From Sphingomonadales bacterium EhC05 (GTDB lineage Bacteria; Pseudomonadota; Alphaproteobacteria; Sphingomonadales; Sphingomonadaceae): a stretch of 64,000 nt of DNA. The position numbers and the translations under genes are program-made. The notes beneath the pieces were generated by a model. That model had not been told where the DNA came from. It did not search any database and worked only from the letters and a program-made list of their open reading frames with translations. This document shows, piece by piece, positions 50,004 to 59,576 of this stretch (the first letter of the stretch is position 1; each line of letters opens with the position of its first letter). The stretch lies in NCBI GenBank assembly GCA_001650955.1, contig LXYP01000028.1, positions 82,162-146,161 on the forward strand, read 5' to 3'.

Positions 50004-53000
50004 ATGCCGATTGACCCATATAGTATTTTCCACCCTAAAGCGTCCATCCTGCTCTCCGCCGGAGTGAACCTGTCCTCAAAACTTGACGAGCCGCTTACAC
50101 GAGACATGCTGATCAAGCATCTTGCCGCAGCAGCTGGCACCAGCACAGCTCAATTCACCATCCGCGACGCCTTCGAAATGCTCGAATGCGCTATTGTTGC
50201 CCATATTCAACAGAACGATCGGGCCGCAAGCCAGCAGCTTCCCGGTTTGATTGCGACCTATCCTGGTCTCCCAACGCACACCGTTCGCAGCGAGTTGCAA
50301 GTGAGCCGACAGCAATTTTCGACCCCTGCACCGCTCGCACTTTTTGCACAGGCGCGGGCGGCGTTGACCGCCGAGGATTTTGTTCTCGAACCAAGCGCGG
50401 GCACCGGTTTGCTTGTCACCGAAGCATTACGGCTCGGCGCAATGCTCAGGCTCAATGAACTGGATGCATGCCGACGCGCGCTGCTCACCGGCCTTTATCC
50501 CGGCGCCGCCATAACCAATCACGATGGAGCCGAAATCGCCGCACGCTGGCAGGGAAGGGCGCCCACCAGCGTCCTCATGAATCCACCCTTCTCACGCAAC
50601 GCCGATGGCTATGAAGATCATTTCACTGCGCTCAGACACCTTCATTCGGCCCTTAAAGTGCTGTCCAGCGGGGGGAGGCTAGTCGCTATCCTGCCGAGCT
50701 GGATAGACCGTCCAGGCCGCAACGCGGCGAGTCTCGCCAAAATAATCACGGGTGCCTCGATTATCGAACGCTTTACGTTGGCCGAAGGCTGTTTTGCCAA
50801 GCACGGGACGAATATCGCGACGACCTTGCTTGTTCTGGATAAGCTACCGGATCTGCCAATGATTCATAATATTCACGTTGCGGCCCTGGCTGAACTAACT
50901 GACCAGCCAAGGCCCCTGCCACGCCGGGAGATCGAACCACAGACCAGAACCCCATCGGCAACCAAATCAATGTTCGGCGGCTTTGTCCGCCCTGCAGAGC
51001 CGGTGCAACCCATTCCGGCTCACAGGCCAGTTGAAGACGCCGTCACACCTGTTGTTTACACCGCACTCGAGGAACCTGCTGCTCTAGGCGAACAAGTTGG
51101 TGACTATCTTCCGTACCGTCCGGCACGGATGCTCTTCGAGCAAGCCGGCGAACATCCTACAGCCCTTGTCGAAAGTCTTGCCATGGGCTCGGTAGCGCCG
51201 CCCAAACCCGATTACCGACTTATGCTACCAACGCGCATCGTCAAAGACCGGGTCTTATCGGCCGCACAGCTTGAAACGGTCGCTTATGCAGGCCAGGCCC
51301 ACGCCGACTGGCTGGCCGGCAGTATTAACGACGAGAACACTGGGGAGGTGATCGAAAAGCGGATCCGCAAGGGGTATTTTCTTGGCGACGGGACGGGAGC
51401 AGGCAAGGGGCGCCAGATCGCTGCCACTATCCTCGACAATTGGTTACAGGGACGACGCAAGCATATCTGGGTGTCGAAGAACGCAACCTTGCTTGAAGAC
51501 GCCCGCCGGGATTGGACGGCAGTTGGCGGCATCGCCGCCGATATCCAGCCCCTCAAAAATTGGCCACTGGGTACAGACATTGCAATGAGCGAGGGTGTGC
51601 TGTTCGTTCCTTATGCCACGTTGCGATCACAGCGCGAAGATAGCAGCCGCCTGACCCAAATATTCGATTGGACCGGCCCCGAATTTGACGGTGTTATCGC
51701 CTTCGACGAAGCTCATGCAATGGGCGGCGTTGCAGGCGGTGAAACCGCTCGCGGCAAGACCAAGGGTTCTGAACAGGGAATGGCCGGTGTGACCCTGCAG
51801 GACAAATTACCAGCTGCGCGTGTTCTTTATGCTTCGGCGACCGGCGCGTCGAACGTCAATAATCTCGCTTACGCCGTGCGCTTAGGCCTCTGGGGCCCCA
51901 ATACGGCCTTTCCGACGCGTGATCTGTTCATTGAGGAAATTGCCGCTGGCGGCATAGCTGCGATGGAAGTGGTCGCGCGCGATCTCAAATCAATGGGACT
52001 CTATACCGCCCGTGCGCTGAGCTTCGCCGGCGTTGAATATGAAATGCTTGAACATATTCTTTCCGCCGAGCAAATCGAAATTTACGACCGTTACGCCGAA
52101 GCCTGGTCAATCATCCACCAGAATATGGAAGCTGCGCTCGAAGAAAGCGGAGTAATTGATGCTGTATCGGGCGATACACTCAATGCGGGAGTCAAGGGTG
52201 CAGCTCGTTCCCGATTTGAAAGCGTCAAACAGCGGTTTTTCCAGCAGCTCCTTATGAGTTTGAAACTTCCGAGCCTATTTCCTGCGATTGAAGCCCATAT
52301 TGCCGACAAAATGGCGATTGTCATCCAGCTTGTCTCAACCGGTGAGGCTATGCTTGACCGGCGACTTGCAGACCATGACGATGACGCCGCAAACGAGCTT
52401 GATATTGATCTTAGTCCGAGAGAATATCTTTTTGACTATCTCACCCGCGCTTTCCCAACCCGACAAATGCAGACCTATATCGATCTCGAAGGCGAAATGC
52501 GTTCGCAACCGATGCAAGATGACGATGGTAACCCGGTCCACTGTGCCGACGCAATCGCACGGCGTGATGCATGCCTTGAACAGCTTGGGGCAATGCCGCC
52601 AATCTCCTCCGCGCTCGACGCCATTATCACCCGCTTTGGCGAAGACAATGTGGCCGAAATTACCGGAAGGAGCCGCAGACTGTCCACCGCAAGCGACGGT
52701 CGCCAGCTCGTTCAGCGCCGTTCGGCGCGGAGCAATGCGGCAGAAACCGATGCTTTCATGGAAGACCGTAAACAAATACTGGTCTTCTCTGACGCTGGCG
52801 GTACGGGGCGCAGCTATCATGCCAGTCTTGATGTTCCCAACCAGCGCCGCCGGGTCCATTTTCTTCTTGAACCGGGCTGGCGCGCTGATGCGGCTATCCA
52901 GGGGCTTGGACGGACCCACCGCACCCATCAGGCAAGTTCCCCGCTTTTCCGGCCCGTCACTACAGATTGCCGGGGTGAACGGCGCTTTATCTCGACCATA

Positions 53001-54215
53001 GCTCGGCGGCTCGACAGCCTCGGCGCGCTCACCCGCGGGCAACGTCAGACCGGGGGGCAAAATCTGTTTGACCCGGCTGACAATCTGGAAAGCGACTATG
53101 CCATGTCCGCGCTCAATGCCTGGTTCCGACTGCTGCATTCCGGCAAGCTGAAAAGTGCTTCTTTCCAGGATTTCCAGAAGCGGACAGGCCTTGAACTCGA
53201 AGGTGAGGGCGGTGAACTGCGTATGGACCTGCCGCCCATCCAGCGGTGGCTCAACCGCATCCTCGCACTGCCAATCGCCATGCAGAACGCGGTCTTCGAC
53301 GAATTTCTCGGGCTAGTAGAACAGCGTGTAGCAAAGGCACGGGAAGCGGGAACGCTCGATCTCGGGGTTGAAACCATCGCTGTTCAAACCCTCGAAATCG
53401 TCTCCGAGCGCTTGCTGCGGACCGATCAGTGCGGAGCGACAACCAAACTCGCCGAGCTTGCAATCACCCGGAAACGCCTTGTTCGCAGCCACGATGACAT
53501 CGATTTTCGGCGTAGCTGGGACCAAAGCGCCGAGCCAATGAGGAACGATAGGTCGGGCAAGGTCGCGCTGATGGTCAGCCAGCGCGATTCGCTGCTCGAC
53601 GATGGAACCACCGTCCGGCGCTTCAAGCTCATCCGTCCTGCACGTATCGACCATATCGACGACCAGGCGCTGGCCGAAAGCAACTGGCGGAAAATTCGCG
53701 ATACCCAATTTGCAAAGCTGTGGAATGCTGAAGCCGAAGAAGCGCGCGATACCCTCGAAAATGAAACCCTGTTCATCGCTACGGGATTATTGTTGCCCGT
53801 TTGGCGCAAGATTCCCTCAAAGATGCTTTCGGTTGTGAGAATCGCAGCCGCTGACGGTCGCTCAATTCTTGGGCGCGCGGTCGACGCCGGTGATTTGGGC
53901 GCGCTTTGCGAAGGGCTAGGTCTTGAAGCGCCCAAACTCACTCCCAATGCAATGATTGAAAGCGCCCGCAGCGGTGCCCGGATCCCGGTCAACGGACCAG
54001 ACCAGCTAACGCTCAAAACGTCTCGCGTGGCAGGAGCCCAGCGGCTCGAAATTATCGGCGCTCATGCCGCTCGACTTGGCTGGTACAAGTCGAGGGGCTG
54101 TTTCACCGAGATTATCGCCTATAAAACACGGCTTTTCATGCCGGATACAGAGGCCGCAACCATCCTCGAGGCGATTTGCGCGGAAAGTCAGACAGAACGA
54201 ACCAAGGTCGCCTGA
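50004..54215 (+). CDS. Strawberry-notch-type methyltransferase-helicase fusion
   Basis: A 1403-residue protein. An N-terminal class I methyltransferase domain has LEPSAGTGLLV near 128-138 and the catalytic NPPFS near 193-197, as in adenine methylases. The helicase core has GDGTGAGKGRQIAA near 455 (Walker A), FDEAHAMGG near 565 (DEAH), and the C-terminal helicase half around RVHFLLEPGWRADAAIQGLGRTHRTHQ near 950. Phage P1 DarB has a similar methylase/helicase build and protects entering DNA from type I restriction; an anti-restriction role here is inferred. The ATG at 50004 has GGAGG at ideal spacing; the frame opens earlier at a TTG. Confidence 0.85.
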   Translation: MPIDPYSIFHPKASILLSAGVNLSSKLDEPLTRDMLIKHLAAAAGTSTAQFTIRDAFEMLECAIVAHIQQNDRAASQQLPGLIATYPGLPTHTVRSELQVSRQQFSTPAPLALFAQARAALTAEDFVLEPSAGTGLLVTEALRLGAMLRLNELDACRRALLTGLYPGAAITNHDGAEIAARWQGRAPTSVLMNPPFSRNADGYEDHFTALRHLHSALKVLSSGGRLVAILPSWIDRPGRNAASLAKIITGASIIERFTLAEGCFAKHGTNIATTLLVLDKLPDLPMIHNIHVAALAELTDQPRPLPRREIEPQTRTPSATKSMFGGFVRPAEPVQPIPAHRPVEDAVTPVVYTALEEPAALGEQVGDYLPYRPARMLFEQAGEHPTALVESLAMGSVAPPKPDYRLMLPTRIVKDRVLSAAQLETVAYAGQAHADWLAGSINDENTGEVIEKRIRKGYFLGDGTGAGKGRQIAATILDNWLQGRRKHIWVSKNATLLEDARRDWTAVGGIAADIQPLKNWPLGTDIAMSEGVLFVPYATLRSQREDSSRLTQIFDWTGPEFDGVIAFDEAHAMGGVAGGETARGKTKGSEQGMAGVTLQDKLPAARVLYASATGASNVNNLAYAVRLGLWGPNTAFPTRDLFIEEIAAGGIAAMEVVARDLKSMGLYTARALSFAGVEYEMLEHILSAEQIEIYDRYAEAWSIIHQNMEAALEESGVIDAVSGDTLNAGVKGAARSRFESVKQRFFQQLLMSLKLPSLFPAIEAHIADKMAIVIQLVSTGEAMLDRRLADHDDDAANELDIDLSPREYLFDYLTRAFPTRQMQTYIDLEGEMRSQPMQDDDGNPVHCADAIARRDACLEQLGAMPPISSALDAIITRFGEDNVAEITGRSRRLSTASDGRQLVQRRSARSNAAETDAFMEDRKQILVFSDAGGTGRSYHASLDVPNQRRRVHFLLEPGWRADAAIQGLGRTHRTHQASSPLFRPVTTDCRGERRFISTIARRLDSLGALTRGQRQTGGQNLFDPADNLESDYAMSALNAWFRLLHSGKLKSASFQDFQKRTGLELEGEGGELRMDLPPIQRWLNRILALPIAMQNAVFDEFLGLVEQRVAKAREAGTLDLGVETIAVQTLEIVSERLLRTDQCGATTKLAELAITRKRLVRSHDDIDFRRSWDQSAEPMRNDRSGKVALMVSQRDSLLDDGTTVRRFKLIRPARIDHIDDQALAESNWRKIRDTQFAKLWNAEAEEARDTLENETLFIATGLLLPVWRKIPSKMLSVVRIAAADGRSILGRAVDAGDLGALCEGLGLEAPKLTPNAMIESARSGARIPVNGPDQLTLKTSRVAGAQRLEIIGAHAARLGWYKSRGCFTEIIAYKTRLFMPDTEAATILEAICAESQTERTKVA

Positions 54216-54456
54216 GCCGCACCGCTTTCTTTTGATAGCTGAGCAGGTTGTGCAACCGATAGACCGGTTTTCATCACGGCTACGCCCCGAATCCCGGCAC
54301 ACCAGCGCCAATTCATTAAATCGAGACCAGCGACCCAAGCAGGCAACCCAATAGCCAGCGGCGCTTGCGCGCCCGCGCGGGCAGGAGGGGAGGGGGAAGG
54401 AGAATGGTGGGCCTGAAGGATGGCAATAATGTCATCCGGCTCTGGAGAACTTCGCT
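54216..54456. other. Leader of the ParB-like gene with G-rich tract
   Basis: No gene. Contains a GC-rich inverted element (GCGCGCCCGCGCGGGC around 54368-54382) followed by GGAGGGGAGGGGGAAGG at 54384-54400, identical to 49948-49964. Confidence 0.6.
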
Positions 54457-56496
54457 ATGACCATTCAAATCATTCCACTCAACAAGCTCAGGCTCTCGCT
54501 GCATAATGTGCGCAAAAGCGGTGCCGAAACCAATCTGGATTGGCTCGTTGCCAATATCGAAGCCAAAGGCGTGCTGCAGAACCTGATCGGCGGCACAGCC
54601 AAGAAAAAGGGCTTTTACGACATTTTTGCTGGCGGCCGACGCCTGCGCGCGCTCAACATACTCGCAGCATCTGGCAAGATTGCCAAAAATCACGGTATTC
54701 CAGTGATGGTCAGTGACGAGAGCGCTGAAGGCATAGCTGAAACCAGTCTCGCCGAGAATTTTCTCAGGGAGAAAATGACACCGACCGACGAATGTCAGGC
54801 TTTTCTGCACTTTCTGGGTACAGATGGTGACATTGATGCGGTTGCCAAACGCTTCGGCCAAACGCGCCGCTTTGTCGAAGGCAGACTTCGGCTTGCTACA
54901 CTTGCCGAACCCATTTTCGACATTCTCGCCGTTGGCGAAATGACGATGGAAGTAGCTAAGGCCTACGCCGCAACCGCTGATCAGGCAAAGCAGCTTGCAG
55001 TGTTTGAAGAAGTGAAGGGCAGCTGGCTTGAAAACAATGCTCACGAGATTCGCAAGCGTATTCTCGGCGCATCAATTCCAGCATCACATCCTGTTGCTCT
55101 CCTCGTCAGCGAAGCCGCCTATACAAAGGCAGGTGGACGCGTCGCAAGGGACCTGTTCACCGAAGCTGCTGAATGGCTCGATGGTGATCTTGCCATCGAC
55201 CTTGCCAGCACGTTGTTGCAGGAGGCTGCAGCTATCCATGCCGAAAAAAGCGGCATCGGCACGGTTGTTCCATTGCTCGCCAAAGGCTCGACCTGGACGG
55301 ACCGCGAGGAACTCACGCAGGCACGGCTTGACCGCGAACCACTGAGTGAAGCAGCCGAGGCGCGTATCGCCGAAATTGAAGCCGAACATGGCCAGATAGA
55401 GCAGCTTTTCGAATCTACCGAAATGGATGACGAGGAGATCGATGCAATTAACGAGCGGGTCGCCAAACTTGAGCGGGAAGAAGAAGAACTGCGCGATACC
55501 AAGGTGCTCATTGATGAGGAACGCAAGGCTTCCCTGACCCAGTTTATGGTGATCGGCGAAGACGGTAAGCCGCGTGTCGAGGCCAATTACTGGGAAGTCC
55601 CGCAAGCCCGCCAAAAGGGCGATGGCGATGGCCACAAGGATCCCAAAAAGGTTGCGGCCAAAGTTCAGGGTCTCTCCGGCGTCCTTGCCGATGAACTTTC
55701 GATCGCCCGTCGCGATATTCTGGCACTCCACGTCGCCAGCAATCCGGCCATCGCGCTTGACCTCGCAATTTTCACGCTCGCCGACCGGGCGGTCGGAAAA
55801 TATTCCGAGCATGGATGTTCCCTCGAGGTGACACGGCGCAACGATCCCAGCGTACGCGGCAATCTGCCTGACAGTCTTGCAGGCGCAGCGCTTGGTGAAA
55901 TTCGCAAACAGCTCGATACCGCATGGGCAGCGCATTCCGCGGCAGCCGAGCGTTTTGAAGCCTTTCGAGAGCTCGACGAAGAGACCCGCGCAACCTGGCT
56001 TGCCGTCTGCATGGCTAGCAGCATGGAAGCGTCGCTTGGCGGCAAGGGTCTGCACCACAGCAACCCCTTCCACGATCATCTGGGTCAGCTGCTCGACATC
56101 GATGTTGCGGCATGGTGGCGGCCAAGCGCAGGCGGTTACTTCGCCCGTGTCCGAAAAGCCGGGATGCAGCGTGCGCTCGATGCCATCGGAGGACCGGTAC
56201 TGGCTGCAAAATATGCCAGCTCCAAAGTCGCTGAAATGGCCGACGCCTGCGAAAAGCTCTGTGATGGCAGCGCGATCACAGAGCCGGAAATTCGCGAAGC
56301 GGGGATTGCATGGCTACCGGCAGCGATGCGCTTCGATCCCAACCAGGCCGAGGAAACCGGGGCCGAGGGCGAGGAATCCAAAGGAGGAGCAGCGGGTGAG
56401 GATAATAGCCACCCCGCCGGCGAAGAGCCAGAAAGCGGGTGCGAGGGTGAAGCGGACGGCAATAGCAAGGCCTCGACCACCAGCGAGAACGCCTGA
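54457..56496 (+). CDS. ParB-like nuclease-domain protein of the plasmid establishment block
   Basis: A 679-residue protein with an N-terminal ParB/Srx fold: IPLNKLRLSLHNVRKSG, then FAGGRRLRALNIL near 57-69 and AETSLAENFLREKMTPTDECQAF. An HTH-like part follows (DAVAKRFGQTRRFVEGRLRLA). A long coiled-coil (about 300-360, Glu/Arg-rich) and a C-terminal acidic Gly/Glu tail follow. It is not the partition ParB, which is at 45827-46894. Such large ParB-like proteins are frequent beside methylase-helicase and ArdC genes on conjugative plasmids; a role in protecting or processing incoming DNA is inferred. Confidence 0.8.
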   Translation: MTIQIIPLNKLRLSLHNVRKSGAETNLDWLVANIEAKGVLQNLIGGTAKKKGFYDIFAGGRRLRALNILAASGKIAKNHGIPVMVSDESAEGIAETSLAENFLREKMTPTDECQAFLHFLGTDGDIDAVAKRFGQTRRFVEGRLRLATLAEPIFDILAVGEMTMEVAKAYAATADQAKQLAVFEEVKGSWLENNAHEIRKRILGASIPASHPVALLVSEAAYTKAGGRVARDLFTEAAEWLDGDLAIDLASTLLQEAAAIHAEKSGIGTVVPLLAKGSTWTDREELTQARLDREPLSEAAEARIAEIEAEHGQIEQLFESTEMDDEEIDAINERVAKLEREEEELRDTKVLIDEERKASLTQFMVIGEDGKPRVEANYWEVPQARQKGDGDGHKDPKKVAAKVQGLSGVLADELSIARRDILALHVASNPAIALDLAIFTLADRAVGKYSEHGCSLEVTRRNDPSVRGNLPDSLAGAALGEIRKQLDTAWAAHSAAAERFEAFRELDEETRATWLAVCMASSMEASLGGKGLHHSNPFHDHLGQLLDIDVAAWWRPSAGGYFARVRKAGMQRALDAIGGPVLAAKYASSKVAEMADACEKLCDGSAITEPEIREAGIAWLPAAMRFDPNQAEETGAEGEESKGGAAGEDNSHPAGEEPESGCEGEADGNSKASTTSENA

Positions 56497-56533
56497 AAAG
56501 GCTGCCTGAATACAAAACCACAAACCTGCATGC

Positions 56534-56565
56534 ATTGCCCCGTTGTCATTCGGCAGCGGGGCAAT
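56534..56565. promoter_or_regulatory. Hairpin in the ardC leader
   Basis: A perfect 9-bp inverted repeat, ATTGCCCCG (56534-56542) and CGGGGCAAT (56557-56565), with a 14-base loop. It lies 25 bases before the ardC ATG and lacks a T-tract, so it is not a standard terminator. Confidence 0.6.
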
Positions 56566-56590
56566 TGCGCGCGCTCAAAGGATAATACCC

Positions 56591-57532
56591 ATGAAAACCG
56601 ACATCTCAGCCACGATTACCGCAACTATTATCGCAAAACTTGAAGCGGGAACAAAACCCTGGGTCAAACCCTGGACCGGGCAACCGATCTCGCGTCCGCT
56701 ACGCCATTGCGGCTCAGCCTATCGCGGGATTAACACATTGATCCTCTGGATGGCGGCGGAAGAACGCGGTTATATTTCGCCTTACTGGATGACCTACCGG
56801 CAGGCGATCATCCTTAAGGGACAGGTTCGCAAGGGCGAGAAATCATCGCAGGGGGTCTTCTACAAGACACTGGTCACCAAGGACGGTAGGGCAGATCAGG
56901 ACAGCATCGATGACAATGCAGTCGGTAGCGGCGATGAAGGACAAACGCGGCGCTTGCTTCGTCAATATGCGGTCTTCAATGCTGAGCAGATTGACGGGCT
57001 TCCTGCTCATTTTTACCCGATACCAAAACCGGCTCAAAAGATACCCGAATCCATCCACCGGCCCCGGCTAGAGGCGATATTCGCCAAAATCCCTGCGGCG
57101 GTCCGTCACAATGGCAATCAGGCCTATTATAATCGCACCCGCGATGAGATCGTTTTGCCAGTTATCGACCAGTTTCCCAACTTTGAAGCTTATTTTGCGG
57201 TACGGGCACATGAGACAGCCCATTGGACAGGCGCAAAACGGCGGCTTGACCGCACTTTTGGCAAACGCTTCGGCGATGCAGCCTATGCCATGGAAGAACT
57301 TGTTGCGGATATTGCTGCCGCTATTCTTGGCGCAACACTCGGGCTACCCGAAGCGCAACTCGACAATCATGCATCCTACCTCGCGCACTGGCTCAAGGTC
57401 CTCAAGTCCGACAAAACTGCCATCTTGACCGCCGCATCCAAAGCTGACGAAGCGGTCAACTTCATCTTGGGTTTTGCCCAGCAAGGCCCGTGCCGGATCG
57501 TTGGTCGCGAGCCCCAGCTTGTTGCGGCCTGA
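56591..57532 (+). CDS. ardC: ArdC-type antirestriction protein
   Basis: A 313-residue protein with the ArdC N-terminal ssDNA-binding domain (IAKLEAGTKPWVKPWTGQ near 12-29, then RPLRHCGSAYRGINTLIL) and the C-terminal zincin-like domain with HETAHWTG near 213-220 (HExxH) and a downstream Glu in AMEELVADIAAAIL. ArdC protects incoming DNA from type I and some other restriction enzymes. The ATG at 56591 starts the domain directly; the longer frame at 56543 adds nothing. Confidence 0.9.
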   Translation: MKTDISATITATIIAKLEAGTKPWVKPWTGQPISRPLRHCGSAYRGINTLILWMAAEERGYISPYWMTYRQAIILKGQVRKGEKSSQGVFYKTLVTKDGRADQDSIDDNAVGSGDEGQTRRLLRQYAVFNAEQIDGLPAHFYPIPKPAQKIPESIHRPRLEAIFAKIPAAVRHNGNQAYYNRTRDEIVLPVIDQFPNFEAYFAVRAHETAHWTGAKRRLDRTFGKRFGDAAYAMEELVADIAAAILGATLGLPEAQLDNHASYLAHWLKVLKSDKTAILTAASKADEAVNFILGFAQQGPCRIVGREPQLVAA

Positions 57533-57581
57533 AGCCCGATCCGACCAAAATCCACCATTATGACATGTGAGGAAGACCAAC

Positions 57582-58064
57582 ATGGCCAATTATTTCACCC
57601 ATATTTCGTTCAAGCTCGCTGTGACACGCGAGGAAGCGGAACAGCTTGTTTCAGTCATTGCAAGCGCGGCATCTATCGAAGATGGAAACGGACCCATCCT
57701 ACCACCGGAAATCGAGAAGGCATTCCGCACCGACAGTCAGAGTCCAGATCAAAACTTCTGCGAGATTATGGACGACTTGATTTTCGGCATTGAGTGCATT
57801 TACAATGAAACCAGCAGTACTCTCACCATCTTTGACAGCGATGGCGCGCCCAATCTCTCGGCGCTCGGACAATGCCTCCAACGCCTATACCCAGAAAAGC
57901 TGCCGCTCGGGTTCGTTTATGCCGATACCTGCGATAAGGCCCGCGCCGGTGGTTTCGGCGGAGGATATTTCGTCATCACGGGTGACACCATATCCCAACA
58001 GACGCTTGCCCAGATGCTCGATAATGATCTCACCGCGCTCGCGGAGACCTCTGGTGTCAGCTGA
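57582..58064 (+). CDS. Hypothetical protein of the establishment block
   Basis: A 160-residue acidic protein starting at ATG 57582 behind GAGGAAGACC. It has a mixed alpha/beta look with DDLIFGIECIYNETSSTLTIFDSDGAP and a Gly-rich GGFGGGYFVITGD near the C-terminus. Not recognised. Located right after ardC, so probably co-transcribed. Confidence 0.65.
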   Translation: MANYFTHISFKLAVTREEAEQLVSVIASAASIEDGNGPILPPEIEKAFRTDSQSPDQNFCEIMDDLIFGIECIYNETSSTLTIFDSDGAPNLSALGQCLQRLYPEKLPLGFVYADTCDKARAGGFGGGYFVITGDTISQQTLAQMLDNDLTALAETSGVS

Positions 58065-58251
58065 CCAGCGCACTGCGGGTCACGTTGCCACGCTCGAGAA
58101 TGCATACCGCGTCGCCACCCGCGTTGCCGAAGCGACCAACCAGGACATGCAGGTTTCCGCAACCGGCAAACCGGAACAACCCTTTATCGCGGAACCCGCC
58201 AACACCGGAACCCAGCGCGTCATCGCAAGGATCCTTGCTGATCGAGACTGA
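58054..58251 (+). CDS. Possible 65-residue hypothetical protein
   Basis: A GTG-started frame overlapping the previous gene by 11 bases, with well-behaved composition (LENAYRVATRVAEATNQDMQ, then QRVIARILADRD). No family recognised. It could be a translationally coupled small protein. Confidence 0.45.
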   Translation: MSADQRTAGHVATLENAYRVATRVAEATNQDMQVSATGKPEQPFIAEPANTGTQRVIARILADRD

Positions 58252-58293
58252 TACAAAGCTCAAGGAGTTAGATATATGAGAATTATAGCCTAC

Positions 58294-58350
58294 AAAAGCG
58301 AAGCTGCGAGGCCATTGGAGTGCCAATTCCCGTTCGCGATCTTCGCTTTT
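58294..58350. promoter_or_regulatory. Strong multi-part hairpin
   Basis: AAAAGCGAAG (58294-58303) pairs perfectly with CTTCGCTTTT (58341-58350), with a further GCGA/TCGC pairing inside. An inner ATTGG-AGTG-CCAAT hairpin lies at 58313-58326. It could be a transcription terminator, a structured RNA or a single-strand promoter. Confidence 0.6.
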
Positions 58351-58487
58351 GCGAAGTTCCCAATTGCAGCAATACTGGTGCATATTCAGTTTTGGTTACT
58401 GTGGCAGCCGTTGATTACCTCATCGACATCAGTCAGCATGATTTGCAGATAATGGCGGACGTAAAAGCCAACAAACCCAGCGCATAA
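58320..58487 (+). CDS. Possible 55-residue hypothetical protein
   Basis: A GTG at 58320 with GAGG nine bases ahead opens a frame reading VPIPVRDLRFCEVPNCSNTG, then an alternating hydrophobic stretch VLVTVAAVDYLIDIS. The Cys-x4-Cys pair may bind metal. The start lies inside the hairpin at 58294-58350, so translation could depend on its folding. A competing ATG frame at 58276-58452 looks less protein-like. Confidence 0.35.
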   Translation: MPIPVRDLRFCEVPNCSNTGAYSVLVTVAAVDYLIDISQHDLQIMADVKANKPSA

Positions 58488-58562
58488 GCGCGATTTCAAA
58501 TTCATCATAGCCGCTTGCCGTGACGGATTCGTCGCGCGCTCAATCAACGAAAGGACGTTATC

Positions 58563-59046
58563 ATGGCAGACCGCTCTTCAGCTTCAATTACCATCGGAGG
58601 AAAGCTTGCCGGCGCCGATCTTCCCCAGCTTCTCACCGCCATCAGTGATGAAGGCCTCTCTACCGAATTTGACGGCCCAACATTTGAGCTAACGGAACTT
58701 GTGAGCGGCGAACCATTATTGCTTAGCGCGCATGAAGTTAGCTGGGGCACGTTCACTGAACTGGAAGCCTTCTGCCGCACCCACAAACTCGCCTACACCC
58801 GGTGTATGGGGGTGCTTCCGTACCGTTTATCGCGGAGCAGCCGAAACCAGAGAGGGGGATGACGCCGTTGACGAATATGACGTCAGCGAGGACGATCAGA
58901 TTCTGATCGGCGAACAGCTGGCCCATAGGCTTGGTTCATTTCGTGCGATTGCCGATCATTTTGTCCGTGCCGCGTTCGCCGTGCCGCCGCTGGTTATTGT
59001 GGCTAGCGGGCCTGAGCAAAGGGAGCCCATTGCGCCCCGAGCGTAA
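58563..59046 (+). pseudogene. Hypothetical gene apparently split by a frameshift
   Basis: The frame from ATG 58563 (MADRSSASITIGGKLAGADL) runs to a stop at 58862. From about 58800 the adjacent frame reads EYDVSEDDQILIGEQLAHRL and ends FVRAAFAVPPL, protein-like, without a start of its own. A one-base shift near the GGGGG at about 58811 would join them into one protein of about 160 residues. It may be a sequencing error, a real mutation or, less likely, programmed. No family recognised. Confidence 0.5.
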
Positions 59047-59488
59047 AGTCGCCCGAAAACACGCCTAGAGGACCATCAACATCGGCGGTCACATAAGGAT
59101 CATCGGCAAGCACCAAGCCGCTGCCAAAAACCGCTCCTTCACGGGCCAGTTGTGCGCGTGCTGCAAGTAGTTCGACCAGACGGCCCAGATCAACAGACGT
59201 GCCAAGCGGGTCCCGGCCTGCCAGTATATACCACAGGCACCGCTGATAATCATTGCCGCGGCCGCCAAGAATGGCCGCTAGTGCGGTCTTGGCGTCAGAT
59301 TGTCCTGCCATCAGACCATTGACTGAGCGCGAAAGCTCGGATGCAGCCGACAATGCATCCTCCGGGTCAACCCCAACCGAAGCACCGGCAAGCGCGCGAA
59401 ATGTCCAATGTTCGTCGCAGCAATCACGCATTTCGATCAGACCAAGATCCACATCAATATTTTGCAACCAGTTCGGTGCCTTGTTCAT
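59003..59488 (-). CDS. Hypothetical protein on the opposite strand
   Basis: A 161-residue acidic protein. The ATG at 59488 (MNKAPNWLQNIDVDLG) has AAGGAA at proper spacing. Helical, Ala/Gly-rich, with EMRDCCDEHWTFRALAGAS near 20-38 and GGRGNDYQRCLWYILAGRDPLG near 75-96. Unknown family. It is the only minus-strand gene in this plus-strand block. Confidence 0.6.
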   Translation of the reverse strand: MNKAPNWLQNIDVDLGLIEMRDCCDEHWTFRALAGASVGVDPEDALSAASELSRSVNGLMAGQSDAKTALAAILGGRGNDYQRCLWYILAGRDPLGTSVDLGRLVELLAARAQLAREGAVFGSGLVLADDPYVTADVDGPLGVFSGDFTLGAQWAPFAQAR

Positions 59489-59576
59489 ATCAAATTCCTT
59501 ATCGATTGTGGACATAGCGTGAACATCGGCCCCCTGTCAATTTTACCGTGACGACCACATAACAAGGAGAACAACA

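Noticed and set aside
52335..53138. 267-residue minus-strand frame inside the methylase-helicase gene
   Set aside because: Shadow of the helicase core in a GC-rich gene.
55084..56079. 331-residue minus-strand frame inside the ParB-like gene
   Set aside because: Shadow frame; the plus-strand protein has recognisable ParB motifs and codon use.
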